Assembly: GCF_004924335.1 (NCBI RefSeq)
Contig: NZ_CP024633.1
Span: forward strand, 2,480,001 to 2,544,000
Direction of reading: 5' to 3'
Length of the DNA: 64,000 nt
Source of the DNA: Mycobacteroides salmoniphilum
GTDB taxonomy: Bacteria; Actinomycetota; Actinomycetes; Mycobacteriales; Mycobacteriaceae
The position numbers and the translations under genes are program-made. The first letter of the stretch is position 1. Each line of letters opens with the position of its first letter. Of the stretch, positions 1 to 9,628 are shown piece after piece. The notes beneath the pieces were generated by a model. The model did no database searches. It saw only the letters and a program-made list of their open reading frames with translations, and was not told the DNA's origin.

Positions 1-7
1 CGTTTCT

Positions 8-21
8 GGGCGGTGCCGCCC
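8..21 (-). terminator. Hairpin downstream of trxA
   Basis: A perfect inverted repeat (GGGCGG at 8-13, CCGCCC at 16-21) lies just past the thioredoxin stop codon. With a realistic four-base loop the stem is five base pairs of pure GC. No T-run follows, so it would be a mycobacterial-type terminator lacking a U-tract at best. The assignment is inferred from position. Confidence 0.35.
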
Positions 22-29
22 TTGAGGGG

Positions 30-383
30 TTACGCCTCTTGTTCGCGCAGTGCCGCCTCGACGTCCAGATCGCGGACCTTCTGCACCAGATCGGCCAACG
101 ATGCCGGGGGCAGCGCGCCTGCCTGGTTGAACACCAGCTGGCCCTGCTTGAACACCATCAGCGTCGGAATGGAGCGGATATTCGCCGCCGCCGCCAGGGC
201 CTGCTCGGCCTCGGTGTCCACCTTCGCGTGGACGACGTCAGGGTTTTCCTCCGACGAGGCCTCAAAGACCGGCCCGAACTGACGGCACGGTCCGCACCAG
301 GACGCCCAGAAATCGACCAGCACGATGTCGTTCTCGTGGACCAAGTCATTGAACGCGTCAGCGGTGATGTCACGTGTTGCCAT
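30..383 (-). CDS. trxA: Thioredoxin
   Basis: Cytoplasmic disulfide reductase of 117 aa, reduced by thioredoxin reductase. The active site WCGPC lies at residues 29-33 after the usual beta strand (VLVDFWAS), and the cis-proline region (SIPTLMVF) follows, so the fold is complete. It resembles the M. tuberculosis thioredoxin Rv1471 rather than the main TrxC. The start at 383 is chosen because a GAGG ribosome site lies five bases upstream and the protein then begins at the family N-terminus; a longer in-frame ORF reaches 524 but adds only unlike sequence. It is followed by a GC-rich hairpin. Neighbours give no specific electron acceptor. The family is certain; the gene symbol is generic. Confidence 0.93.
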   Translation of the reverse strand: MATRDITADAFNDLVHENDIVLVDFWASWCGPCRQFGPVFEASSEENPDVVHAKVDTEAEQALAAAANIRSIPTLMVFKQGQLVFNQAGALPPASLADLVQKVRDLDVEAALREQEA

Positions 384-442
384 GTCGTCCTCAACGTTGC
401 CGGGGTGCGCGATGTTCCGTCGTCGCTCAGTACAAGGTTCGA

Positions 443-1570
443 TCAGTACAGCGCGGCCAGGGCCTTGCCGATGTTGAATCCGACGAACTCGTCCTGCCGC
501 CCGGCCCGCAGCTTGTTCACCCATTCGGGGTCCGACAGCAGGGCACGGCCGACGGCGATGACATCGAACTCGTTGTTGGCGAATTGACGCAACACCGCCT
601 CGACGGGTGCGGGCTCGATATCCCGGACCTCGGTGGGTTTGAATTCCGTCTGCAATCCCACAGAACCGACGGCAATGGCCGGCAATCCCGTGACACGTTT
701 GGTCCAGCCAGCAAGACTCAGCTCTCCGTCAGCGCCGGCCAAACCTGCGAAGGCGGGCAGATAGTGCCGGCGTGTAGACGGATGGAAGACATCGACACCC
801 GCCTCGACCAGGGGTGCGAGCAGCCGTTCCAATTCCGCCGGGCTGTCGGCCAGCGTGGCCGTGTAGTCCGCCTGCTTCCACTGCGAAAACCGGTACAGGA
901 TAGGGAAATCAGGCCCGACGGCGGCACGTACCGACCGCACCACCTCGACCGGGAATCGCACCCGGTCGACGATCGAGCCGCCATAGCCGTCGGCCCGAAC
1001 GTTAGTGCGCTCCCACAGGAACTGGTCGAGGAGGTAACCGTGGGCACCATGCAACTCCACAGCGTCGAATCCGGCCGCCCGGGCATTGCGGGCCGCCGTC
1101 GCATACCGCTGTGCCAGCGGAGCGAGCTCCCCGGTCTGCAGTGCCCGACCTTGTGGGGAGGCATCTCCGCCCAAGCCGGACGGGCTCACCGACTCCACCT
1201 GAGGATTGAACTCCGGATCGACGCCGCGTTCGACACCCTGGTGCCACAGCTGCGCGGCGATCACCGACCCTTCGTCATGCACGGCATCGGTCACGGCGGA
1301 CCATCCCGCCAGCACCTCATCGCCGACGAGGCGCGGAACGCTGGACTGACCGCCCGCGGCGTCATCCGGAATGAAAACGCCCTCGGTGATGATCAGCCCC
1401 ACACCGCCCGCAGCACGGCGGCGGTAGTACGCCGCGACATTCTCGCCGGGCACACCGCCGGGTGATGCCGACCGCGTCATCGGGGCCATCGCGAACCGGT
1501 TGGGAGCGGTCAGCGATTTGACGGTGAACGGTTCGAAGAGGGGCGCTACGTCTGGTCTCACGTCGGTCAC
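443..1570 (-). CDS. Old Yellow Enzyme family NADH:flavin oxidoreductase
   Basis: FMN-dependent ene-reductase of 375 aa, the normal length for the family. The N-terminus carries the FMN-binding segment NRFAMAPMTR (about residues 24-33) and the mid-protein motif ELHGAHGYLLDQFL, followed by a loop with RTNVRADGYGGS, typical of the 12-oxophytodienoate reductase/xenobiotic reductase TIM barrel. The family reduces electron-poor C=C bonds or nitro groups with NAD(P)H; the physiological substrate cannot be read from sequence. The start is GTG at 1570. A TAGTTT hexamer lies eight bases before it, so transcription may begin close to the start codon. It sits 59 bp upstream of trxA on the same strand, so the two could be co-transcribed. 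Confidence 0.9.
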   Translation of the reverse strand: MTDVRPDVAPLFEPFTVKSLTAPNRFAMAPMTRSASPGGVPGENVAAYYRRRAAGGVGLIITEGVFIPDDAAGGQSSVPRLVGDEVLAGWSAVTDAVHDEGSVIAAQLWHQGVERGVDPEFNPQVESVSPSGLGGDASPQGRALQTGELAPLAQRYATAARNARAAGFDAVELHGAHGYLLDQFLWERTNVRADGYGGSIVDRVRFPVEVVRSVRAAVGPDFPILYRFSQWKQADYTATLADSPAELERLLAPLVEAGVDVFHPSTRRHYLPAFAGLAGADGELSLAGWTKRVTGLPAIAVGSVGLQTEFKPTEVRDIEPAPVEAVLRQFANNEFDVIAVGRALLSDPEWVNKLRAGRQDEFVGFNIGKALAALY

Positions 1571-1622
1571 GAGGTGTCAAACTACGCCGACGCCCATTCC
1601 ATTCCGGATAACGTGGTCAACC

Positions 1623-2378
1623 ATGTCACCAAATCTCTGGCCACGGCCCACGTTGCTGGTGATCGTCGGAGCCGTCGTCTTGTCCAGTGCGGCATGTGGG
1701 GGCTCCGCGGATAAGCCCACCGAGTCATCACCGGGACCTGCCTTGACGACCGCCATACGGCATGCGGGTGGCCAGGACAGGGCCGGCGGACTGATCTCCT
1801 CGGTATCGGGTCACACGGTCCAGGTGACCAACCCCGTCGGCAGCGTCGATATCGACTTCAACACCATGACAAAACTCACCGAGGTGCACTCCGCGGAACT
1901 TTCGGATGTGGTCGTCGGCAGCTGTGTCAGCGTGCTGGCGACGGCCGACACGGATGCGTCCGACCAGGTTACGGCGCAGCGGGTGCTGATCAGTGCGGCC
2001 GAGGACAACAAATGTGCCATGGAGACCCCGCCCGGCAGCGCGCCGCCTCCCGGCATACCGCAGGGACCGCCGCCCGGCGCGGCGCAGGGACCGCCGCCAT
2101 TCGGCGGCCCGAGCGTCCAGGGCGCCGTCGCCTCGGTCAACGGCAGCACCATCGTGGTCGCCAACACCGATCCCAGTGGGGCCTCGGAGATCCAGACCAA
2201 TGTCACGGCGACTGCTGATACCGCCTACGAGAAACGGCAACCCACCGAGGCCACTGCGATCATCACCGGCAAATGCGCGGACGCACACGGCACCAAGGAT
2301 GCCAGCGGAGCGCTTCAGGCCACCAAGATCGATTTGGGTCCCGCCACCGACGGGCGATGCGGACCGCCACCGCGGTAG
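1623..2378 (+). CDS. DUF5666-type two-domain lipoprotein
   Basis: Predicted exported protein of 251 aa. A hydrophobic signal segment ends in SSAAC (Cys about residue 23), a degenerate lipobox, so membrane anchoring is likely. The mature part has two related beta-rich modules, each opening with a sequence like GLISSVSGHTVQV or GAVASVNGSTIVV and ending in SGALQATKI-type strands, as in DUF5666. A Pro/Gly linker (PPPGAAQGPPPFGG) separates them. Cys residues recur at matching places (GSCVSV, NKCAM, GKCADA, GRCGPP). The start ATG is chosen because the signal peptide begins there; the longer frame upstream overlaps the divergent OYE gene. The function of the family is unknown. It has a paralogue immediately downstream. 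Confidence 0.78.
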   Translation: MSPNLWPRPTLLVIVGAVVLSSAACGGSADKPTESSPGPALTTAIRHAGGQDRAGGLISSVSGHTVQVTNPVGSVDIDFNTMTKLTEVHSAELSDVVVGSCVSVLATADTDASDQVTAQRVLISAAEDNKCAMETPPGSAPPPGIPQGPPPGAAQGPPPFGGPSVQGAVASVNGSTIVVANTDPSGASEIQTNVTATADTAYEKRQPTEATAIITGKCADAHGTKDASGALQATKIDLGPATDGRCGPPPR

Positions 2379-2475
2379 ATCCCGACACACAGCAACTTCG
2401 CACAGACACCAGAGCGCAACCTCAGCCAGCGCAAGCACGCTGAGGTGTCCTATTCGTCAACCATGGAGAACATCG

Positions 2476-3252
2476 ATGTCCCCAACCCAGATACTCACCC
2501 CACCACGGTTCGCCCGCGGCGCCCTGCTCGCATTCGCCGGACTGACCGCGCTGTCGGTGGCCGCGTGCGGCTCGCCTACCGAGACCAACGGCGCCTCCAC
2601 AAACTCAGCGGCCCCGACCACGTCATCGGCCACGCACCGGGGTGAGCACAACGACAAGGACCAGGTGATGGGACTTATCGCCTCGGTATCGGGCAACACC
2701 ATTCAGGTGACCAAGAAGGATGGCACCGCGACCGTCGGCTTCGGCCAGTCGACGAAGATCTCCGAAATCACCACCGCAAAATTGCCAGACGTCACCACGG
2801 GAAGCTGTATTGCCGCCATGGCACAACAGGACTCGAACCCGCTGACGGCCCGGCGAGTGATGCTCTGGCCTGCCGCGGACGGCAACTGCACACGGTCGCA
2901 CCCCAAGGACCGACAGGAGTCCGCTTCCCCCACCCCGACGTCGGGTAGACCCCGCGAGCATCAGGCCATTGAGGGAACAGTCGCCTCGGTCAGTGGAAAT
3001 ACGATCACGGTGAGCAGCACCGATTCCGATGGCGGGGCCGCGACCCCGACGACAGTGACCGTGAACAACGAGACCAGGTACGCCAAGCGCGCCCCGGCGG
3101 ACCAGAGTGCCATCGCCGCGGGCAAGTGCATTGCCGCGCATGGCCCCGATGACGCGTCGGGCACCCTGCAGGCCTCGACGATCACCCTTCGTGCGGCCAA
3201 GGACGGTTCCTGCGGGGGACCTGGTGGCCCCGAAGGCCACCCCCAGCGCTAG
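2476..3252 (+). CDS. DUF5666-type two-domain lipoprotein, paralogue
   Basis: Exported protein of 258 aa, a diverged copy of the preceding gene. The signal peptide ends in a clearer lipobox region (LSVAACGS). It is followed by a Ser/Thr-rich linker and two modules (GLIASVSGNTIQVTKKDG and GTVASVSGNTITVSST). The same cysteine contexts are present (GSCIAA, GNCTRS, GKCIAA, GSCGGP), suggesting paired disulfides. The ATG at 2476 follows a GGAG ribosome site at 2465-2468. The 97-bp gap from the first copy is short enough for one transcript. Its last four bases overlap the end of the convergent sufT gene. Function unknown; tandem duplication is seen directly. Confidence 0.78.
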   Translation: MSPTQILTPPRFARGALLAFAGLTALSVAACGSPTETNGASTNSAAPTTSSATHRGEHNDKDQVMGLIASVSGNTIQVTKKDGTATVGFGQSTKISEITTAKLPDVTTGSCIAAMAQQDSNPLTARRVMLWPAADGNCTRSHPKDRQESASPTPTSGRPREHQAIEGTVASVSGNTITVSSTDSDGGAATPTTVTVNNETRYAKRAPADQSAIAAGKCIAAHGPDDASGTLQASTITLRAAKDGSCGGPGGPEGHPQR

Positions 3253-3593
3253 ACCGTGAAGCCGAGGGCCCGGAGCTGCTCCCGACCATCGTCGGTGATC
3301 TTGTCCGGGCCCCACGGCGGCACCCAGACCCAGTTGATCTTGATCTCCTTGACCAGCCCCGCGCCCACCAGCGCGTTACGCGACTGATCCTCGATGACGT
3401 CGGTGAGCGGGCATGCCGCCGAGGTGAGTGTCATGTCGATGGTGGCGACCTTGCCGCTCTCCCCCTCTTCGACGTTGAGGCCGTAAACAAGCCCCAGATC
3501 GACGACATTGATACCGAGCTCGGGGTCGACAACGTCACGCATTGCCTCCTCGAGATCTTCGAGAAGCTTCACTTCCGCGGACACTTCGGTCAT
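3249..3593 (-). CDS. sufT: SUF-associated DUF59 protein SufT
   Basis: Fe-S cluster maturation factor of 114 aa from the MIP18/DUF59 family, the last gene of the SUF operon. The family motif DPELGINVVDLGLVY is near residue 22-36 and the conserved cysteine lies in TSAACPLTD. The corresponding M. tuberculosis gene is Rv1466, at the same operon position. SufT proteins are thought to help insert or carry Fe-S clusters to apo-targets; they are not scaffolds themselves. The start overlaps the sufU stop by four bases, indicating translational coupling. It ends in a four-base convergent overlap with the second DUF5666 lipoprotein gene. Confidence 0.92.
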   Translation of the reverse strand: MTEVSAEVKLLEDLEEAMRDVVDPELGINVVDLGLVYGLNVEEGESGKVATIDMTLTSAACPLTDVIEDQSRNALVGAGLVKEIKINWVWVPPWGPDKITDDGREQLRALGFTV

Positions 3594-4057
3594 CGCTTCA
3601 CCTTCTCAGTTGTGCCGCTGGTCGCGGCGTCTGCCTGGACGAGCGCGTCTTTGAATGCCATCCATCCTAGGAGCGCACACTTCACGCGGGCTGGGTACCG
3701 CGAAACCCCAGCGAAGGCGATGCCGTCGCCGATGATGTCTTCGTCGCCGTCGATGGTGCCGCGCGAGGAGATCATCTCGTTGAACGAAGCCACCGTCTTG
3801 AGCGCCTCATCCACCGTCAACCCGATCACCTGATCCGTCAACACCGAGGTTGCGGCCTGACTGATCGAGCATCCCTGCCCGTCATAGGATACGTCGGCAA
3901 TCTTGTTGTCATCCAAGGCAATCCGGAGGGTTACCTCGTCGCCACAGGTCGGGTTGACGTGGTGCACTTCGGCCGCGAACGGCTCACGCAGCCCTCGGTG
4001 ATGCGGGCGCTTGTAGTGATCCAGGATGACTTCCTGATACATCTGCTCAAGGCGCAT
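3590..4057 (-). CDS. sufU: SufU, SufS-partner/Fe-S assembly protein
   Basis: 155-aa cytoplasmic protein of the NifU N-terminal (IscU-like) family. The three cysteines of the zinc/cluster site are visible in NPTCGDEV, GQGCSISQA and VKCALLGW, with the Asp of the first motif. In Gram-positive SUF systems SufU receives persulfide sulfur from SufS. It lies six bases after sufS and overlaps sufT by four bases, so it is part of one polycistron. Length and motifs are normal and nothing appears broken. Whether it acts as scaffold or as sulfurtransferase is known only for related bacteria. Confidence 0.95.
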   Translation of the reverse strand: MRLEQMYQEVILDHYKRPHHRGLREPFAAEVHHVNPTCGDEVTLRIALDDNKIADVSYDGQGCSISQAATSVLTDQVIGLTVDEALKTVASFNEMISSRGTIDGDEDIIGDGIAFAGVSRYPARVKCALLGWMAFKDALVQADAATSGTTEKVKR

Positions 4058-4063
4058 GCTCGG

Positions 4064-6111
<2,048 letters not shown>

Positions 6112-6125
6112 GAGTTGCTTTCTAT

Positions 6126-7286
6126 CTACGAGTTGGTCTGGGCGAGTTCGTTTTCGATGGCCTCGGTAAGGCGATCTCGCACTGACTCGATCCCGATCCG
6201 GCCAATGATGTCCTGGAAGAAGCCACGCACCACCAGACGGCGTGCATCCTCCTCGGCGATACCGCGCGAGCGCAGGTAGAACAGTTGCTCGTCATCGAAT
6301 CGCCCGGTGGCACTGGCGTGCCCCGCCCCGGCGATCTCGCCGGTCTCGATTTCGAGGTTGGGCACCGAGTCGGCCCGAGCGCCGTCGGTGAGGATCAGGT
6401 TACGGTTCAGTTCGAAGGTGTCGGTTCCGGTCGCCTCGGCGCGGATGAGCACGTCACCGATCCAGACGGTGTGCGCATCGGGCTTGTCGGAGGCCGGATT
6501 GCCCTGCAGCGCACCCTTGTACGTGACATGCGAACGGCAGTTGGGTTGGGCGTGATCGACCAGCAGCCGATGCTCGAAGAACTGACCGTCATCGGCGTAG
6601 TAGAGACCGAGCAACTCGGCGTCGCCTCCCGGGGCCTCGAACCGGACGGTGCCGGTGAGACGAACCAGATCACCACCGAGGGTGACCGCGATATGGCGCA
6701 ACACCGCGTCCTTGCCCAGCTTGGCGTGATGCGCGCTGACATGCGCGGCGTCATCGGCCCAGTCGGCGATCGAGACGACGGTCAGCCGAGATGCGTCCTC
6801 GAGCAGGAATTCGACATTCTCGGCGTATGTTCCGTTGCCGCGGTAGTCGATGACCACCAGCGACTCCGACAGTTCAGCGGCTCGCACCTGCAGATGTCCG
6901 TAGGCCACCTCGCCCGCGCCGGGGCCGCTCACGGTGATCTCGATCGGGTCTGCGACCACAGCCTGCCTACCGACCGAGACGACGGTCGCGGACGAGAACG
7001 CGGAGTATGCCTGTGCGGCAACGCGATCTGACGGAACCCCGCCCCTGCCGAGCCGTTCGTCACCGCGATCGACGGTCTCGACGGTTACGCCGTCACCAGC
7101 CGTGACTCCCACAGCCGGATCTGCCGTCGCGACAGCAGATCCGTCGTGCAGACCACGCAGACGGCGCAGCGGGGTGAACCGCCACAGCTCGTCGCGGCCG
7201 CCGGGAACCTCGAAGGCTTCGACGTCATAGGAGCTGAACAGTTCGCCCTTGTTGGAGCCCTCGACAGCTTGAGTCAACTGCGTCAT
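6126..7286 (-). CDS. sufD: SufD, scaffold subunit
   Basis: 386-aa beta-helical subunit of the SufBCD scaffold, homologous to SufB. The C-terminal part shows the shared core signature ([21 protein letters not shown], about residues 320-340) with the histidine implicated in cluster binding in the family. The N-terminal third is more variable, as expected for SufD. It starts two bases after the sufB stop, so translation is likely coupled. Confidence 0.95.
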   Translation of the reverse strand: MTQLTQAVEGSNKGELFSSYDVEAFEVPGGRDELWRFTPLRRLRGLHDGSAVATADPAVGVTAGDGVTVETVDRGDERLGRGGVPSDRVAAQAYSAFSSATVVSVGRQAVVADPIEITVSGPGAGEVAYGHLQVRAAELSESLVVIDYRGNGTYAENVEFLLEDASRLTVVSIADWADDAAHVSAHHAKLGKDAVLRHIAVTLGGDLVRLTGTVRFEAPGGDAELLGLYYADDGQFFEHRLLVDHAQPNCRSHVTYKGALQGNPASDKPDAHTVWIGDVLIRAEATGTDTFELNRNLILTDGARADSVPNLEIETGEIAGAGHASATGRFDDEQLFYLRSRGIAEEDARRLVVRGFFQDIIGRIGIESVRDRLTEAIENELAQTNS

Positions 7287-7288
7287 GA

Positions 7289-8716
7289 CTAACCGACCGA
7301 ACCTTCCATTTGCAGCTCGATGAGCCGGTTGAGCTCGAGTGCGTACTCCATCGGCAGTTCCTTCGCAATCGGTTCGACGAACCCGCGCACCACCATGGCC
7401 ATCGCCTCGTCCTCGGTCATACCGCGGCTCATCAGGTAGAACAACTGATCGTCACTGACCTTCGAGACGGTCGCCTCATGCCCCATGGTGACATCGTCTT
7501 CGCGGATGTCGACGTACGGGTAGGTGTCGCTACGGCTGATCGAGTCGACAAGCAGCGCATCGCATTTCACCGTCGAGCGGGAGCCGTGCGCACCCTTGTT
7601 GACCTGGACCAGGCCACGATAGGAGGCACGCCCACCGCCACGCGCCACCGACTTGGAGACGATGTTGCTCGACGTGTTCGGCGCCAGGTGCAGCATCTTG
7701 GCGCCGGTGTCCTGGTGTTGCCCCTCACCGGCGAAGGCGACCGACAGCACCTCACCCTTGGCGTGTTCACCAGTCATCCACACGGCCGGGTACTTCATGG
7801 TGACCTTGGAACCGATGTTGCCGTCGACCCATTCCATGGTGGCCCCCGCCTCGGCGCGGGCCCGCTTGGTAACCAGGTTGTACACGTTGTTCGACCAGTT
7901 CTGGATGGTCGTGTAGCGGCAGCGCCCACCCGGCTTGACGATGATTTCCACCACGGCCGAGTGCAACGAATCGGACTTGTAGATCGGTGCGGTACATCCC
8001 TCGACGTAGTGCACGTAGGCGCCCTCGTCGACGATGATGAGCGTCCGCTCGAACTGGCCCATGTTCTCGGTGTTGATGCGGAAGTAGGCCTGCAGCGGGA
8101 TATCGACCTTCACGCCCGGCGGCACGTAGATGAACGAGCCACCCGACCACACGGCGGTGTTGAGCGCCGAGAACTTGTTGTCGCCGGCCGGGATGACGCT
8201 GCCGAAGTACTCCTTGAAGATCTCCGGGTGCTCGCGCAGGCCCGAATCGGTATCCAGGAAGATCACGCCCTGGGCCTCGAGGTCCTCGCGGATCGAGTGG
8301 TAGACGACTTCCGACTCGTACTGTGCGGCAACTCCGGACACCAGGCGCTGCTTCTCGGCTTCGGGGATACCGAGGCGGTCGTAGGTGTTCTTGATGTCGG
8401 CGGGCAGGTCATCCCACGTGGCGGCCTGCTTCTCGCTGGAGCGCACGAAGTACTTGATGTTGTCGAAGTGAATGCCCTCAAGGTTCGATCCCCAGTTCGG
8501 CATCGGCTTCTTGTCGAAGGTGCGCAGCGCCTTCAGGCGGACGTCGAGCATCCATTCGGGTTCGCTCTTCTTCGACGAGATATCGCGCACGACAGCCTCG
8601 GACAGACCGCGCTGCGCGCTGGCTCCGGCCGCGTCGGAGTCAGACCAGCCATAGCCGTAATTGCCCAGTGACGCGATCGTCTCGTCCTGGGTCAGCACCT
8701 CACGCTCGAGGGTCAT
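7289..8716 (-). CDS. sufB: SufB, scaffold subunit (intein-free)
   Basis: 475-aa core of the SufBCD Fe-S scaffold. The conserved segments [25 protein letters not shown] and the C-terminal [17 protein letters not shown] are all present and continuous. The M. tuberculosis SufB gene is known to carry an intein that roughly doubles its length; this copy has the plain exteins only, with no splicing-block residues inserted. The ATG at 8716 overlaps the sufR stop by four bases, coupling regulator and scaffold synthesis. Confidence 0.97.
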   Translation of the reverse strand: MTLEREVLTQDETIASLGNYGYGWSDSDAAGASAQRGLSEAVVRDISSKKSEPEWMLDVRLKALRTFDKKPMPNWGSNLEGIHFDNIKYFVRSSEKQAATWDDLPADIKNTYDRLGIPEAEKQRLVSGVAAQYESEVVYHSIREDLEAQGVIFLDTDSGLREHPEIFKEYFGSVIPAGDNKFSALNTAVWSGGSFIYVPPGVKVDIPLQAYFRINTENMGQFERTLIIVDEGAYVHYVEGCTAPIYKSDSLHSAVVEIIVKPGGRCRYTTIQNWSNNVYNLVTKRARAEAGATMEWVDGNIGSKVTMKYPAVWMTGEHAKGEVLSVAFAGEGQHQDTGAKMLHLAPNTSSNIVSKSVARGGGRASYRGLVQVNKGAHGSRSTVKCDALLVDSISRSDTYPYVDIREDDVTMGHEATVSKVSDDQLFYLMSRGMTEDEAMAMVVRGFVEPIAKELPMEYALELNRLIELQMEGSVG

Positions 8717-9495
8717 CGTGACTCCTTACTGATCGTTGTATCGGGCGCGGGGCTGGGCGCCAGAGTTGGAGATACGTGCAGGGGAATATGGGTGGTGCAG
8801 GCACAGTCACCGTTGGCGATGGTGGCCAGCCGCTGTACATGTGTTCCCAACACCTCGGCGAAGGCCTGTTGTTCCGCCTCGCAGAGTTCGGGGAACTCTG
8901 CGGCCACATGCGATACCGGACAGTGATGCTGGCATATCTGCACACCGCTCAAGGACGCACCTGCTCCACCGACCCGCTGGGTGCTGGCCGCGTAACCGGC
9001 CTTGGTCAGCGCGGCGGCCACCTGATCCACCGCGGCCTCGGTGTCGTCGAACGGCGCGCCGACCGCGACATCGCTCAAGATCGAGTCAATGCGACGCCGC
9101 GCGAAGATGCGCACCGCATCGTCGCCGCCGATCTCGCGCAGCTGGCGCATGGCGGCAGATGCCAGGTCGTCGTAGGCGTGGTTCAGCTTGCCGCGACCGT
9201 CCGCGGTGAGCTGGAACCGCTTGGCCGGGCGGCCTCGGCCGTTGTGCTGCCATGCGGCCGCCGGATTGGAGACGGCGTCGCCGGCCTCGATCAACGCGTC
9301 GAGGTGGCGGCGCACACCCTGCGGCGAGAGACCGAGCTGTTCCCCGATCTCACCCGCGGTGACCGGCCCGGACTCCATGAGTAGCCGCACCACCGCGACG
9401 CGTGTCTGGCCATCATGGGACACGGCCGGGGCAGCGTCCAGCACCTGCGACGTCGCCGCAGCAGACGCCACCACAGAGGCCTGGCCGAATTTCAC
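8713..9495 (-). CDS. sufR: SufR, Fe-S sensing repressor of the suf operon
   Basis: About 260-aa winged-helix regulator. The DNA-binding helix-turn-helix is [20 protein letters not shown] (about residues 45-65). The C-terminal half has the cysteine cluster expected to hold a 4Fe-4S cluster ([25 protein letters not shown]). In mycobacteria SufR represses the operon it heads and releases it on iron starvation or nitric oxide. I chose GTG at 9495; the frame also allows TTG at 9513. The putative operator at 9492-9506 covers this start, so autorepression at the promoter/start region is likely. The gene overlaps sufB by four bases. Confidence 0.9.
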   Translation of the reverse strand: MKFGQASVVASAAATSQVLDAAPAVSHDGQTRVAVVRLLMESGPVTAGEIGEQLGLSPQGVRRHLDALIEAGDAVSNPAAAWQHNGRGRPAKRFQLTADGRGKLNHAYDDLASAAMRQLREIGGDDAVRIFARRRIDSILSDVAVGAPFDDTEAAVDQVAAALTKAGYAASTQRVGGAGASLSGVQICQHHCPVSHVAAEFPELCEAEQQAFAEVLGTHVQRLATIANGDCACTTHIPLHVSPTLAPSPAPDTTISKESR

Positions 9496-9506
9496 AACAC
9501 CAGTGT
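9492..9506 (-). promoter_or_regulatory. Putative SufR operator
   Basis: On the minus strand the sequence reads ACACT-N5-TGTGA. I recall this same inverted repeat being reported for M. tuberculosis SufR. The element overlaps the proposed sufR GTG start. A wider dyad (CGAATT at 9486-9491 and AATTCG at 9512-9517) shares the centre of the inner ACAC-CA-GTGT core. It also lies about 110 bp upstream of the divergent mptB hexamer. Confidence 0.65.
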
Positions 9507-9616
9507 GACGCAATTCGGAATGCCACGTCTAGCAAGGGTTACCTATGTTCAGCGCCACCCTGCCGGCCGGACAGGCCCTGCCCGGCTGGTTCCCCGGAGC
9601 AGGCATGGCGGGCCGA

Positions 9617-9622
9617 TACGCT
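9617..9622 (+). promoter_or_regulatory. -10 element for leaderless mptB
   Basis: TACGCT followed by six bases and the GTG at 9629. This is the geometry of mycobacterial leaderless transcripts, in which the mRNA starts on the first base of the start codon. No convincing -35 was identified. Confidence 0.5.
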
Positions 9623-9628
9623 GCTGGC

